A DNA stretch of 64,000 bases from Phaeobacter gallaeciensis DSM 26640 (lineage in GTDB: Bacteria > Pseudomonadota > Alphaproteobacteria > Rhodobacterales > Rhodobacteraceae): NCBI RefSeq assembly GCF_000511385.1, contig NC_023137.1, positions 2,797,001 through 2,861,000 of the forward strand. The letters are read 5' to 3'. Shown here piece after piece: positions 27,202-34,785 of this stretch. Position 1 is the stretch's first letter. Each line of letters opens with the position of its first letter. The notes beneath the pieces were generated by a model. That model saw nothing but the letters and a program-made list of their open reading frames with translations, was not told the origin of the DNA and did not search any database. Made by a program: the position numbers and the translations under genes.

Positions 27202-27434
27202 AACCGGTCAGCTCCCCGTTTCTCAGACAATCCGCCAGCCAAAGCAAAGGAAATGATTGCACCCCCTGCCAGCGCCAGAAGAAGTACGCCAAGGACCGAA
27301 GGCTCCAACCCGAACTCGTCTTTGAACGCAGGAACGCGCGACGCCCAAACCCCCAACAATAGACCGTTGAAGATGAAGGCTGCAAAGACAGCTGGCCAAC
27401 TTTGTTCTCGCCACAAAGCATCACGTATGGACAT
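27202..27434 (-). pseudogene. MFS transporter, N-terminal fragment cut by the IS
   Basis: The frame from ATG 27434 reads MSIRDALWREQSWPAVFAAF, then GVWASRVPAFKDEFGLEP and ALAGGLSEKRGADR, the first two membrane helices and the loop of an MFS permease. It enters the IS terminal repeat at 27201 and stops at 27168. The remaining ten helices are absent from the other side of the element. Its start overlaps the end of the DeoR pseudogene, so the two once formed an operon, probably for sugar uptake. Confidence 0.75.
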
Positions 27435-28148
27435 GGATCAACTTGACACCTTCGTTTGCGAAGGGCATGGCGTCCGCCAAGGTCGCATCAGTGACCAAAC
27501 CGTCCATTTCGGTGAGCTCCAAAACTTCATATCTCCCGCGCCTTTGCATTTTCTCTGCTATGGCGACCACAACCACTTTGGCGGAAGCGAGAGCCATCTC
27601 ACTTTTTTACCTGCCTCCTGCACGTCCTCTACACTCAATCCACAGTCCGGCCAAAGCCCGCATGCACCAAGAAAGCAAAGATCAGCAATACATCGCGATA
27701 CAGCGTACTCGGCATCTCTACCAGTTGCCATTGCTCCTTCAGGGCAAGGCGCCCCGCCGATCAGATGGACGCGCGCACCGCGATGCAAAGCGGCAAGTGC
27801 GACGGAGGGAGCAGGGGTTATTATGAGATTTTGGAATTGAAGCGGTATGCAGGCTGCCAAAGTAATCATAGTCGTACCCGCATCGATAAAAACTGTCCCG
27901 CCTGTTGGGATTATTTGGATCACCTTTTCAGCAAGCGGGGTAATCTTTGGATCAGGCATGCTGGCACGGTCGAAATAGGATGGCATTGGGCTGGTAACTG
28001 GGACTGCCCCGCCGCGCACGCGACGCACGACGCATTATTGTTCAAGTACAATTAAGTTACGGCGCACTGTGTCAATGGATATGTCCCGTTCAGACGCCAA
28101 AACGGTTGCAACTAACGGCGCGCCTGAATCAAGGCGTTCGCGTAGCAT
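27421..28148 (-). pseudogene. DeoR-family regulator with internal stop and frameshift
   Basis: From ATG 28148 the frame reads the DeoR HTH (LVATVLASERDISIDTVRRN, then LIVLEQ), hits a TAA at about 28035, then continues VRRVRGGAVPV and the sugar-phosphate-sensing domain (GGTVFIDAGTTM, VHLIGGAPCPEGAMATG). A one-base loss in an A-run at 27603-27608 shifts the frame. The shifted frame restores SEMALASAKVVVVA and EVLELTEMDGLVTD, ending at 27421. With two lesions and a truncated downstream transporter, this regulatory unit is dead. Confidence 0.82.
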
Positions 28149-28639
28149 TTACTGACAGATATGCGGGTTGTTCAGGTCGATTATTTGCATAATAGTGTAG
28201 TATTTTACACTATTATGCAAAATCATGCACTCGCTAAGCTTCGCAATCGTCACCAAATTCGAAATTTTGGAGTTAGTCGTTGAAGCCACCGCATTCTGAG
28301 CGAACAGCAGCTTCGGGAAACACGGTCGTTCGCTATTCAGCGCATAAACTGCCAGAATACCTGACAATCCGAGCTTATGCAGAGGCGGCTACTGCTGACA
28401 CCGCGTTTTTCGCACCGGCTTCAAACCCCTTTCTGCGCCATAATCCGTGTCGCCAAATTGGTTGTTGAAATTCGTTGCGAGACGGAAAGGCGGCTCTTGG
28501 AGAGTCGAGGCTGTCGTATGCGGGATTGGAATGATTGATAAAGGTGGATGGAGTGCGCATTCGCAGCGTCTTGGCGACTGCGATATTGTCACACTCCTTA
28601 GGTTTGAGCCTAGGTGTAGCACCTATCTTTGGTGTGAAA
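28149..28639. other. Gene-poor interval with a long palindrome
   Basis: 491 bases between the DeoR pseudogene and ridA. Short open frames on both strands resemble nothing I know. A 16-base perfect inverted repeat is at 28184-28221. The rest may be gene debris. Confidence 0.5.
28184..28221. repeat. Perfect 16-base inverted repeat
   Basis: TTTGCATAATAGTGTA and its exact complement TACACTATTATGCAAA are separated by GTATTT. It could be an operator for a dimeric regulator (inner TAGTGTA...TACACTA) or an AT-rich hairpin. It lies 36 bases upstream of the DeoR pseudogene start, so it may be the operator of that lost system. Confidence 0.6.
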
Positions 28640-28990
28640 TTATTTTTTCCGGGCAGTAATAATTATCTCGACTTTGTAGTCAGGCGTGGCCAATGTAGCC
28701 CCTCCGCAGGCACGTGCAGGCGCGTGACCCGGGGCCACCCAATTGTCCCAAACAGTGTTCATTTCAGCAAAATCTTCCATCGAAGAAAGCCAAATGATTG
28801 CCTGAAGAATATGTTCTTTGTCAGACCCGACTTCAGCCAGCAAGCTATCAACCTGTTCCAGGATAATTGTGGTCTGTTCAGTAACGCTGCTGCCTGGCGC
28901 GGCCACCTGACCAGCGAGATAAATCATCTCTCCACAGGTGACGATCTGGCTCATGCGGTCAGAGCTTTTCAGGCGTTGAATTTGTGACAT
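28640..28990 (-). CDS. RidA family enamine/imine deaminase
   Basis: 116 residues from ATG 28990, with AAAGGA upstream; a longer in-frame start lies inside the YeiH gene. The RidA/YjgF pattern is seen (VTCGEMIYLAGQVA, QTTIILEQVDSLLAEVGSDK, ILQAIIWLSSMEDFAEMN, PARACGGATLATPDYKVEI), including the conserved arginine of the active cleft. RidA proteins hydrolyse reactive enamines such as 2-aminoacrylate to keto acids. It is the last gene of the cuyA-yeiH-ridA operon; because PLP sulfo-lyases release 2-aminoacrylate, its role here is probably to turn that into pyruvate. Role inferred from chemistry and context. Confidence 0.88.
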   Translation of the reverse strand: MSQIQRLKSSDRMSQIVTCGEMIYLAGQVAAPGSSVTEQTTIILEQVDSLLAEVGSDKEHILQAIIWLSSMEDFAEMNTVWDNWVAPGHAPARACGGATLATPDYKVEIIITARKK

Positions 28991-29013
28991 GTCTTGTCCT
29001 TTCAGGTTGATAG

Positions 29014-30000
29014 TTAGAAGCCAAAGCCCATGACAAACGCCACGGAAATCGCAAGAAGGAAGAGGGTTTCGACGACAAGGATGATGCCGTAGCTGGGCTT
29101 GACGCGCAGAATGGTGGCAAAGCTGGTTTTCACCCCAAGGGCAGAGATCGCAATGACCAAACACCAACCGGACAGGGTGACGATGGCATCGGTGATCACT
29201 TGCGGCACCAGCCCGGTGTTTGTCAAAATCGCCAGCGCGACAAACATGACAAGGAACCACGGCAGGGTGATTTTCTGGGCTTGTGCGCCACGAAAGCTCG
29301 CCATGACCGCAATCATCACCACCGGCAACAAGACCACACGCACCATCTTGACAAAGGTCGCAATCACCCCTGCCTCGTCACTGATCGAATATCCGGCGCC
29401 AACAACCTGGGCCACATCGTGAATGGTTGCCCCGATCAGAAACCCGCTTTCCAGATCGCTCATGCCCAGGGCCGCAAACAGGACCGGATAGGCAATCATC
29501 GCGATGGTCGACAGGGCGGTGACGCCGATCACAACAAACAGCGTGTCCTGTTCGCGGTCATCCTTTGCGGGCAGAACCGAGGCAATGGCAAGGGCTGCAG
29601 AGGCGCCACAGATTGCCACCGACCCGCCAGCCAGCAGGCCAAAGGCCAGTTTGCGACCGAAGAGAATAGACAGGATTGCCCCGCAGGCCAATGTTGCCAT
29701 GACAAAGCCGACCACCGCACCCACCGCACCCAGCCCGACACTTTCCACATCCCCAATGCTCAGACGCAGTCCCAGCAGGCCGACCCCAAATCGCAGCAGT
29801 GTTTTGGCGGAAAACTCCAGCCCCGGGGTGAATTTCTGATCGTCATAAAGGAAGTGGAACGCCATGCCGATCAGCAGTGCAAACAGCATCGCAGGCGCGC
29901 CGTAATGTTCGGACAGAAAGGTCGCGGCGGCGGCGATCACGCACACCAAAAGAATGCCAGCAAAGTGGGCGTCCCAGCGGGACTTGATCAGCGACACCAT
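29014..30000 (-). CDS. YeiH family (UPF0324) membrane protein, putative sulfite/sulfate exporter
   Basis: 328 residues with about ten membrane helices. Family signatures include LLRFGVGLLGLRLSIGDV, GGSVAICGASAALAIASV and GATIHDVAQVVGAGY. UPF0324 proteins are associated with sulfonate degradation clusters (TauZ/CuyZ type) as predicted exporters of the sulfite or sulfate released. It lies between the CuyA-like lyase and ridA on the same strand, matching that role: sulfite freed from cysteate must leave the cell. Transport has not been shown for this protein. Confidence 0.85.
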   Translation of the reverse strand: MVSLIKSRWDAHFAGILLVCVIAAAATFLSEHYGAPAMLFALLIGMAFHFLYDDQKFTPGLEFSAKTLLRFGVGLLGLRLSIGDVESVGLGAVGAVVGFVMATLACGAILSILFGRKLAFGLLAGGSVAICGASAALAIASVLPAKDDREQDTLFVVIGVTALSTIAMIAYPVLFAALGMSDLESGFLIGATIHDVAQVVGAGYSISDEAGVIATFVKMVRVVLLPVVMIAVMASFRGAQAQKITLPWFLVMFVALAILTNTGLVPQVITDAIVTLSGWCLVIAISALGVKTSFATILRVKPSYGIILVVETLFLLAISVAFVMGFGF

Positions 30001-30079
30001 GGTTCGCTCCTGACTGCGGAAATGTGGAATTGAGGCGCGCAGCCTGCGTCAGGTCACGCGCACCTGATACAGTCTGCCG

Positions 30080-31096
30080 TCAACCGACCCAGCGTTTGCC
30101 GTGATCAAAAGCCGCGTCATAGCCAAAGAGCGCGGCCGAACCGCCGGTGTGCAGGAAGACAACGCGCTCACCTTTCTTGAAGTGACCTTTGCGGATCAGA
30201 TCAATGAAACCCGCGGCTCCTTTGGCGGAATAAACCGGATCCAGCAGGATCGATTCCAGCTCGGCAAACATCTGAATGGCCTCGATGCCGCTTTCGGTCG
30301 GAATGCCATAGCCTTCGCCGACGTAATCGGTGTTGGCGACCACATCTTCGCGCTGAACAACGCCTGCGCAGCCCAGTTTCTCGGCCGTGGCACAGGCGAG
30401 GTTGTAGACGTTTTCTTCCTGTTTCGGTTTGGGCGCCCGCACACCGATGCCTAAGAGAGGGATCTGTGCGTTCATCGCTTTCAGACCCACAATCAGACCG
30501 GCCTGCGTGCCCGCACTGCCGGTGGCGTGAACGATGTGGTCGAGCTTCAGGCCGCGATCATTGGCTTGCGCCAGCATCTCAAACGCGCAGTTCACATAGC
30601 CAAGCGCGCCGGTCGGGTTCGACCCGCCCCCCGGGATGGTGTACACCTTTTTGCCATCTGCGCGCAGCTTGTCGGCGACCGCTTCCATCTCAGCATTCAT
30701 GTCCAGACCACCGGGGCGCTTTTCGGTGGTGGCACCATGCAGATGGTCCAGCAGAACGTTGCCGTTGCAATTGTAGTTGTGGTTGTTGGATCCGGTGCGA
30801 TCTTCCAGAAAGATGTGGCACTCCATGCCCAGTTTCGCCGCAAAAGCAGCCGTTTGGCGGGCATGGTTCGATTGGGTCGCCCCCTGTGTCATCACCATCT
30901 CTGCGCCCTGCAACTCGGCCTCGGCCATCAGGAATTCCAGCTTGCGGGTCTTGTTGCCACCGGTGGACAGGCCGGTGCAATCGTCGCGTTTGATCCAGAT
31001 TTCCGGACCGCCAAGCTCTGCGGTCAGACGGTCCAGACGCTCAAGCGGGGTGGGCAGGTGGGCGATGAAGCGGCGGGGGTAACGGGCGAGATGCAT
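30080..31096 (-). CDS. cuyA: L-cysteate sulfo-lyase / D-cysteine desulfhydrase family PLP enzyme
   Basis: 338 residues, fold-type II PLP enzyme of the ACC deaminase/D-cysteine desulfhydrase family. The PLP lysine is K49 ([12 protein letters not shown]), and [20 protein letters not shown] and [12 protein letters not shown] form the cofactor pocket. The sequence resembles roseobacter CuyA, which splits L-cysteate into pyruvate, ammonia and sulfite. The exporter and RidA downstream and the divergent LysR match cuyRZA-type clusters. D-cysteine desulfhydrase is the main alternative and would not need an exporter. AGGAG precedes the ATG at 31096. Confidence 0.83.
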   Translation of the reverse strand: MHLARYPRRFIAHLPTPLERLDRLTAELGGPEIWIKRDDCTGLSTGGNKTRKLEFLMAEAELQGAEMVMTQGATQSNHARQTAAFAAKLGMECHIFLEDRTGSNNHNYNCNGNVLLDHLHGATTEKRPGGLDMNAEMEAVADKLRADGKKVYTIPGGGSNPTGALGYVNCAFEMLAQANDRGLKLDHIVHATGSAGTQAGLIVGLKAMNAQIPLLGIGVRAPKPKQEENVYNLACATAEKLGCAGVVQREDVVANTDYVGEGYGIPTESGIEAIQMFAELESILLDPVYSAKGAAGFIDLIRKGHFKKGERVVFLHTGGSAALFGYDAAFDHGKRWVG

Positions 31097-31174
31097 CGAA
31101 AACTCCTAAGTTGGTTTTCTCGCATCTTATGGAGGTAAATCCCGCTAATCTAATTCGAAATATGCGCCTTAACA

Positions 31175-31187
31175 TGCACATCTTGCA
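31175..31187. promoter_or_regulatory. Possible LysR site (T-N11-A) between cuyA and its regulator gene
   Basis: TGCACATCTTGCA has the T-N11-A form with TGCA half-sites and lies centrally in the 120-base divergent region, about 80 bases from cuyA and 30 bases from the LysR start. Binding is inferred. Confidence 0.35.
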
Positions 31188-31216
31188 CAATATGGGCGTG
31201 CCGCTATGGTGACACC

Positions 31217-32113
31217 ATGCAGTTGGATTGGATTGATGACATCCTGGCGGTGATCGACACGGGGTCCCTGACACGGGCGGCAGAGCGGCGGTTTCTGACC
31301 CAATCGGCGTTCACGCGGCGGGTGCGGTTGATCGAAGAGCGGATCGGTGTGCCCCTGTTTGACCGGTCCTGCAAGCCGGTCACCATCCTGCCCGGCGTGC
31401 AGGCCATGGAACCTGAATTGCGAGAGCTTGGCGCGCGGCTGCGCCGCCTGCAACACGACCTGAAAGCAGCTGCAGATGGCGCAAAGCGGGATGTGACCTT
31501 TGTATGCCAGCACGCCATCACCACCACAATCTCGCCGTGGGTGGTGCGGCAACTGACTCAATCGCAGGACATTTCCGTGCGGGTGCGATCCGGCAACCGG
31601 GACAATTGCCTGATGTTGCTTTTGTCAGGCGAGGCTGATTTTGCCATGACATATGAACAACCTGACGCCCCCGGCCCGGCATTGCCACAGGCGTTTGAAA
31701 TGCGGCGGCTGGGCGGCGATACATTGGTGCCGGTGGCGTCCCCTGATATTGCGTTCCACGCCGATGCCCCCGAGATCCCGCTCATCTCATATCCCCCGGA
31801 TGTTTTCCTGGGGCGCCTGTTCAGCCAGAGCATTCTGCCCCTGCTGCCCGAAGGCGTGATGCTGTCCCCAAAGGCGGAAACCGCACTGACCCTTGCCGCC
31901 TGTGAATACGCGCTGGATGGCATTGGGGTGGCTTGGTTGCCGCTGACCCTGGTCAAACAGCATATAACCGAAGGGCGGCTGCGGCGGTTACATGACCTGC
32001 CGCATCAGAATCTGAGCATCATGCTGATCCGCCTCTCTAATCAACAGGGCGACGGGACCGCGCAAATCTGGTCTGATCTGACAAATGTCCCCGACCCCTC
32101 CGTGGGGCTATAG
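31217..32113 (+). CDS. LysR family regulator, divergent from cuyA
   Basis: 298 residues. N-terminal HTH (WIDDILAVIDTGSLTRAAER, TQSAFTRRVRLIEERIGVPL) and a C-terminal effector domain (ADFAMTYE, YALDGIGVAWLP). It is divergent from the cuyA-yeiH-ridA operon and probably its activator (CuyR role). Its 3' end overlaps the convergent second LysR gene by six bases. The two LysR proteins look related to each other (both have TQSAF-RR and DGIGVAWLP/SGVAWLP motifs), suggesting an old duplication with division of labour between catabolism and uptake. Confidence 0.9.
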   Translation: MQLDWIDDILAVIDTGSLTRAAERRFLTQSAFTRRVRLIEERIGVPLFDRSCKPVTILPGVQAMEPELRELGARLRRLQHDLKAAADGAKRDVTFVCQHAITTTISPWVVRQLTQSQDISVRVRSGNRDNCLMLLLSGEADFAMTYEQPDAPGPALPQAFEMRRLGGDTLVPVASPDIAFHADAPEIPLISYPPDVFLGRLFSQSILPLLPEGVMLSPKAETALTLAACEYALDGIGVAWLPLTLVKQHITEGRLRRLHDLPHQNLSIMLIRLSNQQGDGTAQIWSDLTNVPDPSVGL

Positions 32114-32992
32114 CGCGTTCCAGACCTGCTCGCCGGTTTTGTCCAGACGCTCAAGTGAGCAGAACAAGGACAGGGTCAGGGTGGCCTGCCAATCTGATCC
32201 ACCAACCTGTGTCACTTGCCCGGAGGCCAGCTCGTCCGACACCACGCTTTCGGGCAGCCAGGCAACTCCGCTGCCCGACAACATACGCCGCTTGATCGCC
32301 TCGGTCAGCGCATCCATGTAGCGCAGCGCCAATGGGGGCGAGCGGGTGCCTATGATCTGATCAACCACGGATCCGAGGAAACTGCTGGGGTCATAGCCAA
32401 GGTATGGGACCTGCAGCCGTCCGGGATGGTCCAGATCCCACCCCCCTGCGCGGGCAGCATTGGCTTGGGCAACGGGGATCATCTGTTCCGTGCCGATATC
32501 CTTGCGCGCAAAATGCCGTTCTTCAAAAACCGGTTGCACATCCTTGTGCCGGTAATAGAGCAGAAAATCACAGGTCCCGTCCGACAGAAGTTGGCAACAG
32601 GTGCTGAGATTGTCCGAGTAAATCCGCACACGCAGGTTTGGAATGCGATCCTCAAATTCAGCAATACGGTGCGACAGATAGTTGACCGAGATTGTGTGCA
32701 GGACGGCGAAACGTTGGAAGGCGGTCCGACCCTGTTCCTGTGCGCGCAGGGTCTGGCGAATGTCCGACAGATTGGCGATGGCCTCTTGGGCGACCGGCAG
32801 GAATTGCTGCCCGGCCTCGGACAATTGCACCGGATAGCTAGAGCGTTTGATCAACGGCACCCCAAGCCAGTTTTCGAGCGATTTGATCCGCCGACTGAAC
32901 GCGGATTGGGTAATGTTGCGTTCCTCTGCGGCACGGGTAAAATTCAAGACGCGCGCCAGGCAGGTAAAATCCCGAAGCCAGTTAATATCCAA
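32108..32992 (-). CDS. LysR family regulator, divergent from the TRAP operon
   Basis: 294 residues. HTH at the N-terminus (DINWLRDFTCLARVLNFTRA, TQSAFSRRIKSLENWLGVPL) and an effector domain ending SGVAWLPESVV. It is divergent from dctP with a 216-base gap containing a T-N11-A palindrome, so it probably regulates the TRAP operon. It converges on the cuyA regulator with a six-base overlap, linking the two modules. Confidence 0.9.
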   Translation of the reverse strand: MDINWLRDFTCLARVLNFTRAAEERNITQSAFSRRIKSLENWLGVPLIKRSSYPVQLSEAGQQFLPVAQEAIANLSDIRQTLRAQEQGRTAFQRFAVLHTISVNYLSHRIAEFEDRIPNLRVRIYSDNLSTCCQLLSDGTCDFLLYYRHKDVQPVFEERHFARKDIGTEQMIPVAQANAARAGGWDLDHPGRLQVPYLGYDPSSFLGSVVDQIIGTRSPPLALRYMDALTEAIKRRMLSGSGVAWLPESVVSDELASGQVTQVGGSDWQATLTLSLFCSLERLDKTGEQVWNAL

Positions 32993-33035
32993 TTTTTACC
33001 CTCCAAACCAATCGCAACCTACTGCAAATTAATAG

Positions 33036-33054
33036 CTATGCAATAACGGCATAG
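33036..33054. promoter_or_regulatory. LysR-type palindrome upstream of dctP
   Basis: CTATGC-N7-GCATAG, containing TGCAATAACGGCA in T-N11-A form, lies 44 bases upstream of the divergent LysR gene and about 155 bases upstream of dctP. It is a typical recognition site position for a LysR protein controlling a divergent operon; inferred. Confidence 0.45.
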
Positions 33055-33208
33055 TTTTATGATGCATTTGAGTTGGCATTGGCCGCGCCGTTTCGCCTAG
33101 CGTTTGTGACAGGTCGACCCAGACCGCACACATTTGTCACTGGGATCGGGGCCAAGGGCATGACGGAAACGAGATCCGTCAAATGAGCCCGTAAAATGGG
33201 AGGAATAA

Positions 33209-34204
33209 ATGAAAATTTCTATAAAATCGACGACAGCTATTGCCGTCGCCTTGGCAGGTGGCATAACAGCCGGTGCTGCATCCGCTGAAACCACGCTGCG
33301 CCTCAGTACCTATGTCAACGAAGCTGATATCCGATATCAAGGCTTTACGCATTTTGCCGATCTTGTAGCAGAAAAAACTGGCGGTTCGGTCAAGGTTGAA
33401 GTGTTCCCGTCGGGCACGCTTCACGGCTGGTCCGAAGGGGTCGATTCTGTGCAAGGTGGTGTGTCGGACATCAGTTGGATCAACGCAGACAACCGTCTGC
33501 CCTGCTATGCGGTCACGTCGCTTTACCCGGCTGAGGTCAGCCTGGAAGACCAAACCGGTCTGGATGCCGCATATGCGGAGTTGATCAAGGACGAAGCCGC
33601 AAATGCCGGGCTGGTGCCGCTGTTCAACTCGAACTATTCCTATGATCAGGAATGGTGGTTTGAAGAACCGATTGAAGACATTGGCAAGCTGGATGGCAAG
33701 CTGGTGCGCTCGATCGGGCCGCTGGTCAGCATGATGATTGAAAGCTGGGGCGGAGAGCCCGTGTTTGTGGCTCCGAAAGAGGTGTTCCAATCGGCTGAAC
33801 GTGGTGTCGTGGACGGCATCAACATGGGGGTTGCGACCTACAGCTCATGGAAGCTCTGGACCGTCATGCCCTATATGGTCAACGCCAACCTGTTCTATGG
33901 CAACATTCAGTATATGATGAACAAATCCAAGTTCGATGCGCTGACCGCCGATGAACAGGGGGCCCTGACGGCCGCGGCCGCAGAGACCGAAGCCTGGCTG
34001 CAGCCGCGCTATGAAGCCTGGGTGGACCAGCAGGTCGGCAACGCCGTGATGCAAGGCGGCGGTGCTGCGGTGTCCATTTCAGACGAGCAGCGGGCAAGCC
34101 TGATTGCCAGCGTGAAACCCAAATGGGACGAAACGGTGAACGAGGCCTGCGGCATGGACATGGCCGACAGCATTCGCGCCCTTCTTGAAAGCCACGCTCC
34201 CTGA
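33209..34204 (+). CDS. TRAP transporter substrate-binding protein, DctP family
   Basis: 331 residues with a signal peptide ending ASA-ET (about residue 26) and the DctP (family 7) fold: HFADLVAEKTGGSVKVEVFP near 50-70, a LVRSIGPLVSMMIESWGGEP segment with the usual R-x-G-x... ligand arginine, and APKEVFQSAERGVVDGIN. It captures an organic anion in the periplasm for the DctQM permease encoded next. GGAGGAAT-like bases precede the ATG. Ligand unknown; the adjacent cysteate genes make a sulfonate or related anion plausible. Confidence 0.92.
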   Translation: MKISIKSTTAIAVALAGGITAGAASAETTLRLSTYVNEADIRYQGFTHFADLVAEKTGGSVKVEVFPSGTLHGWSEGVDSVQGGVSDISWINADNRLPCYAVTSLYPAEVSLEDQTGLDAAYAELIKDEAANAGLVPLFNSNYSYDQEWWFEEPIEDIGKLDGKLVRSIGPLVSMMIESWGGEPVFVAPKEVFQSAERGVVDGINMGVATYSSWKLWTVMPYMVNANLFYGNIQYMMNKSKFDALTADEQGALTAAAAETEAWLQPRYEAWVDQQVGNAVMQGGGAAVSISDEQRASLIASVKPKWDETVNEACGMDMADSIRALLESHAP

Positions 34205-34218
34205 TCGGTGGCTTTCAT

Positions 34219-34246
34219 CGGTGGCCCTTGCGTTCCGGGGCCACCG
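34219..34246 (+). promoter_or_regulatory. Intercistronic hairpin between dctP and dctQ
   Basis: A 9-base-pair stem (CGGTGGCCC with GGGCCACCG) with 10-base loop lies in the 71-base gap, without a full T-run. Such hairpins between a binding protein gene and its permease genes often protect the upstream mRNA or partly terminate, giving excess binding protein. Inferred. Confidence 0.5.
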
Positions 34247-34275
34247 ACCCTTCTTTCAAAAATCTGAGGTCTGTC

Positions 34276-34785
34276 ATGAATGACGGAATTGATCACCTGA
34301 TCCGCCGTATCGAACGCGCGGTCGTGTGGCTTGCTGGCGCCGGTGCCGTAGTGGTGCTGATCCAGATGCTCTGGATCTCTTATGGCGTGTTTGTGCGATA
34401 CGGGCTTGGCAAGCCTGACCGTATGGTCACAGAAGCCACCGCCCTTTTGCTGTTTCCCGTGGCCTTTGCCGGGCTGGCCTATGCCCTGCGCGAAGACGCG
34501 TTTCCCAAAGTGACGATGATTACGGACCAGCTGCGCCCAAGCCTGCGTCGCCTGTTCGACATCATCAATCACATCCTGATGTTCGCAGTTGGCAGCTTCT
34601 TTGCCTATGCGGGGGTCAGCGCGACGATCCGGTCGTTCAACTCCGGTGTCGCATCAGAAATTCTGCACTGGCCCCGTTACCTGTTCTGGGCCCCCGGCGC
34701 GCTGGCGCTGGTTCTATTCTCATTCTATGCCGCCTTGCGTCTGATCCGCCTGATCCGCAACTCGGCCCCGTCAGGAGAGCTCTAA
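34276..34785 (+). CDS. TRAP transporter small permease, DctQ family
   Basis: 169 residues with four predicted membrane helices (WLAGAGAVVVLIQMLW-like first helix, LLLFPVAFAGLAYAL, ILMFAVGSFFAYAG, LFWAPGALALVLFSFYAAL). I chose ATG 34276 (MNDGIDHLI), since the open frame upstream covers the intercistronic hairpin. DctQ is the small membrane subunit that works with DctM. Its stop overlaps the dctM start by one base (TAATG). Confidence 0.9.
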   Translation: MNDGIDHLIRRIERAVVWLAGAGAVVVLIQMLWISYGVFVRYGLGKPDRMVTEATALLLFPVAFAGLAYALREDAFPKVTMITDQLRPSLRRLFDIINHILMFAVGSFFAYAGVSATIRSFNSGVASEILHWPRYLFWAPGALALVLFSFYAALRLIRLIRNSAPSGEL

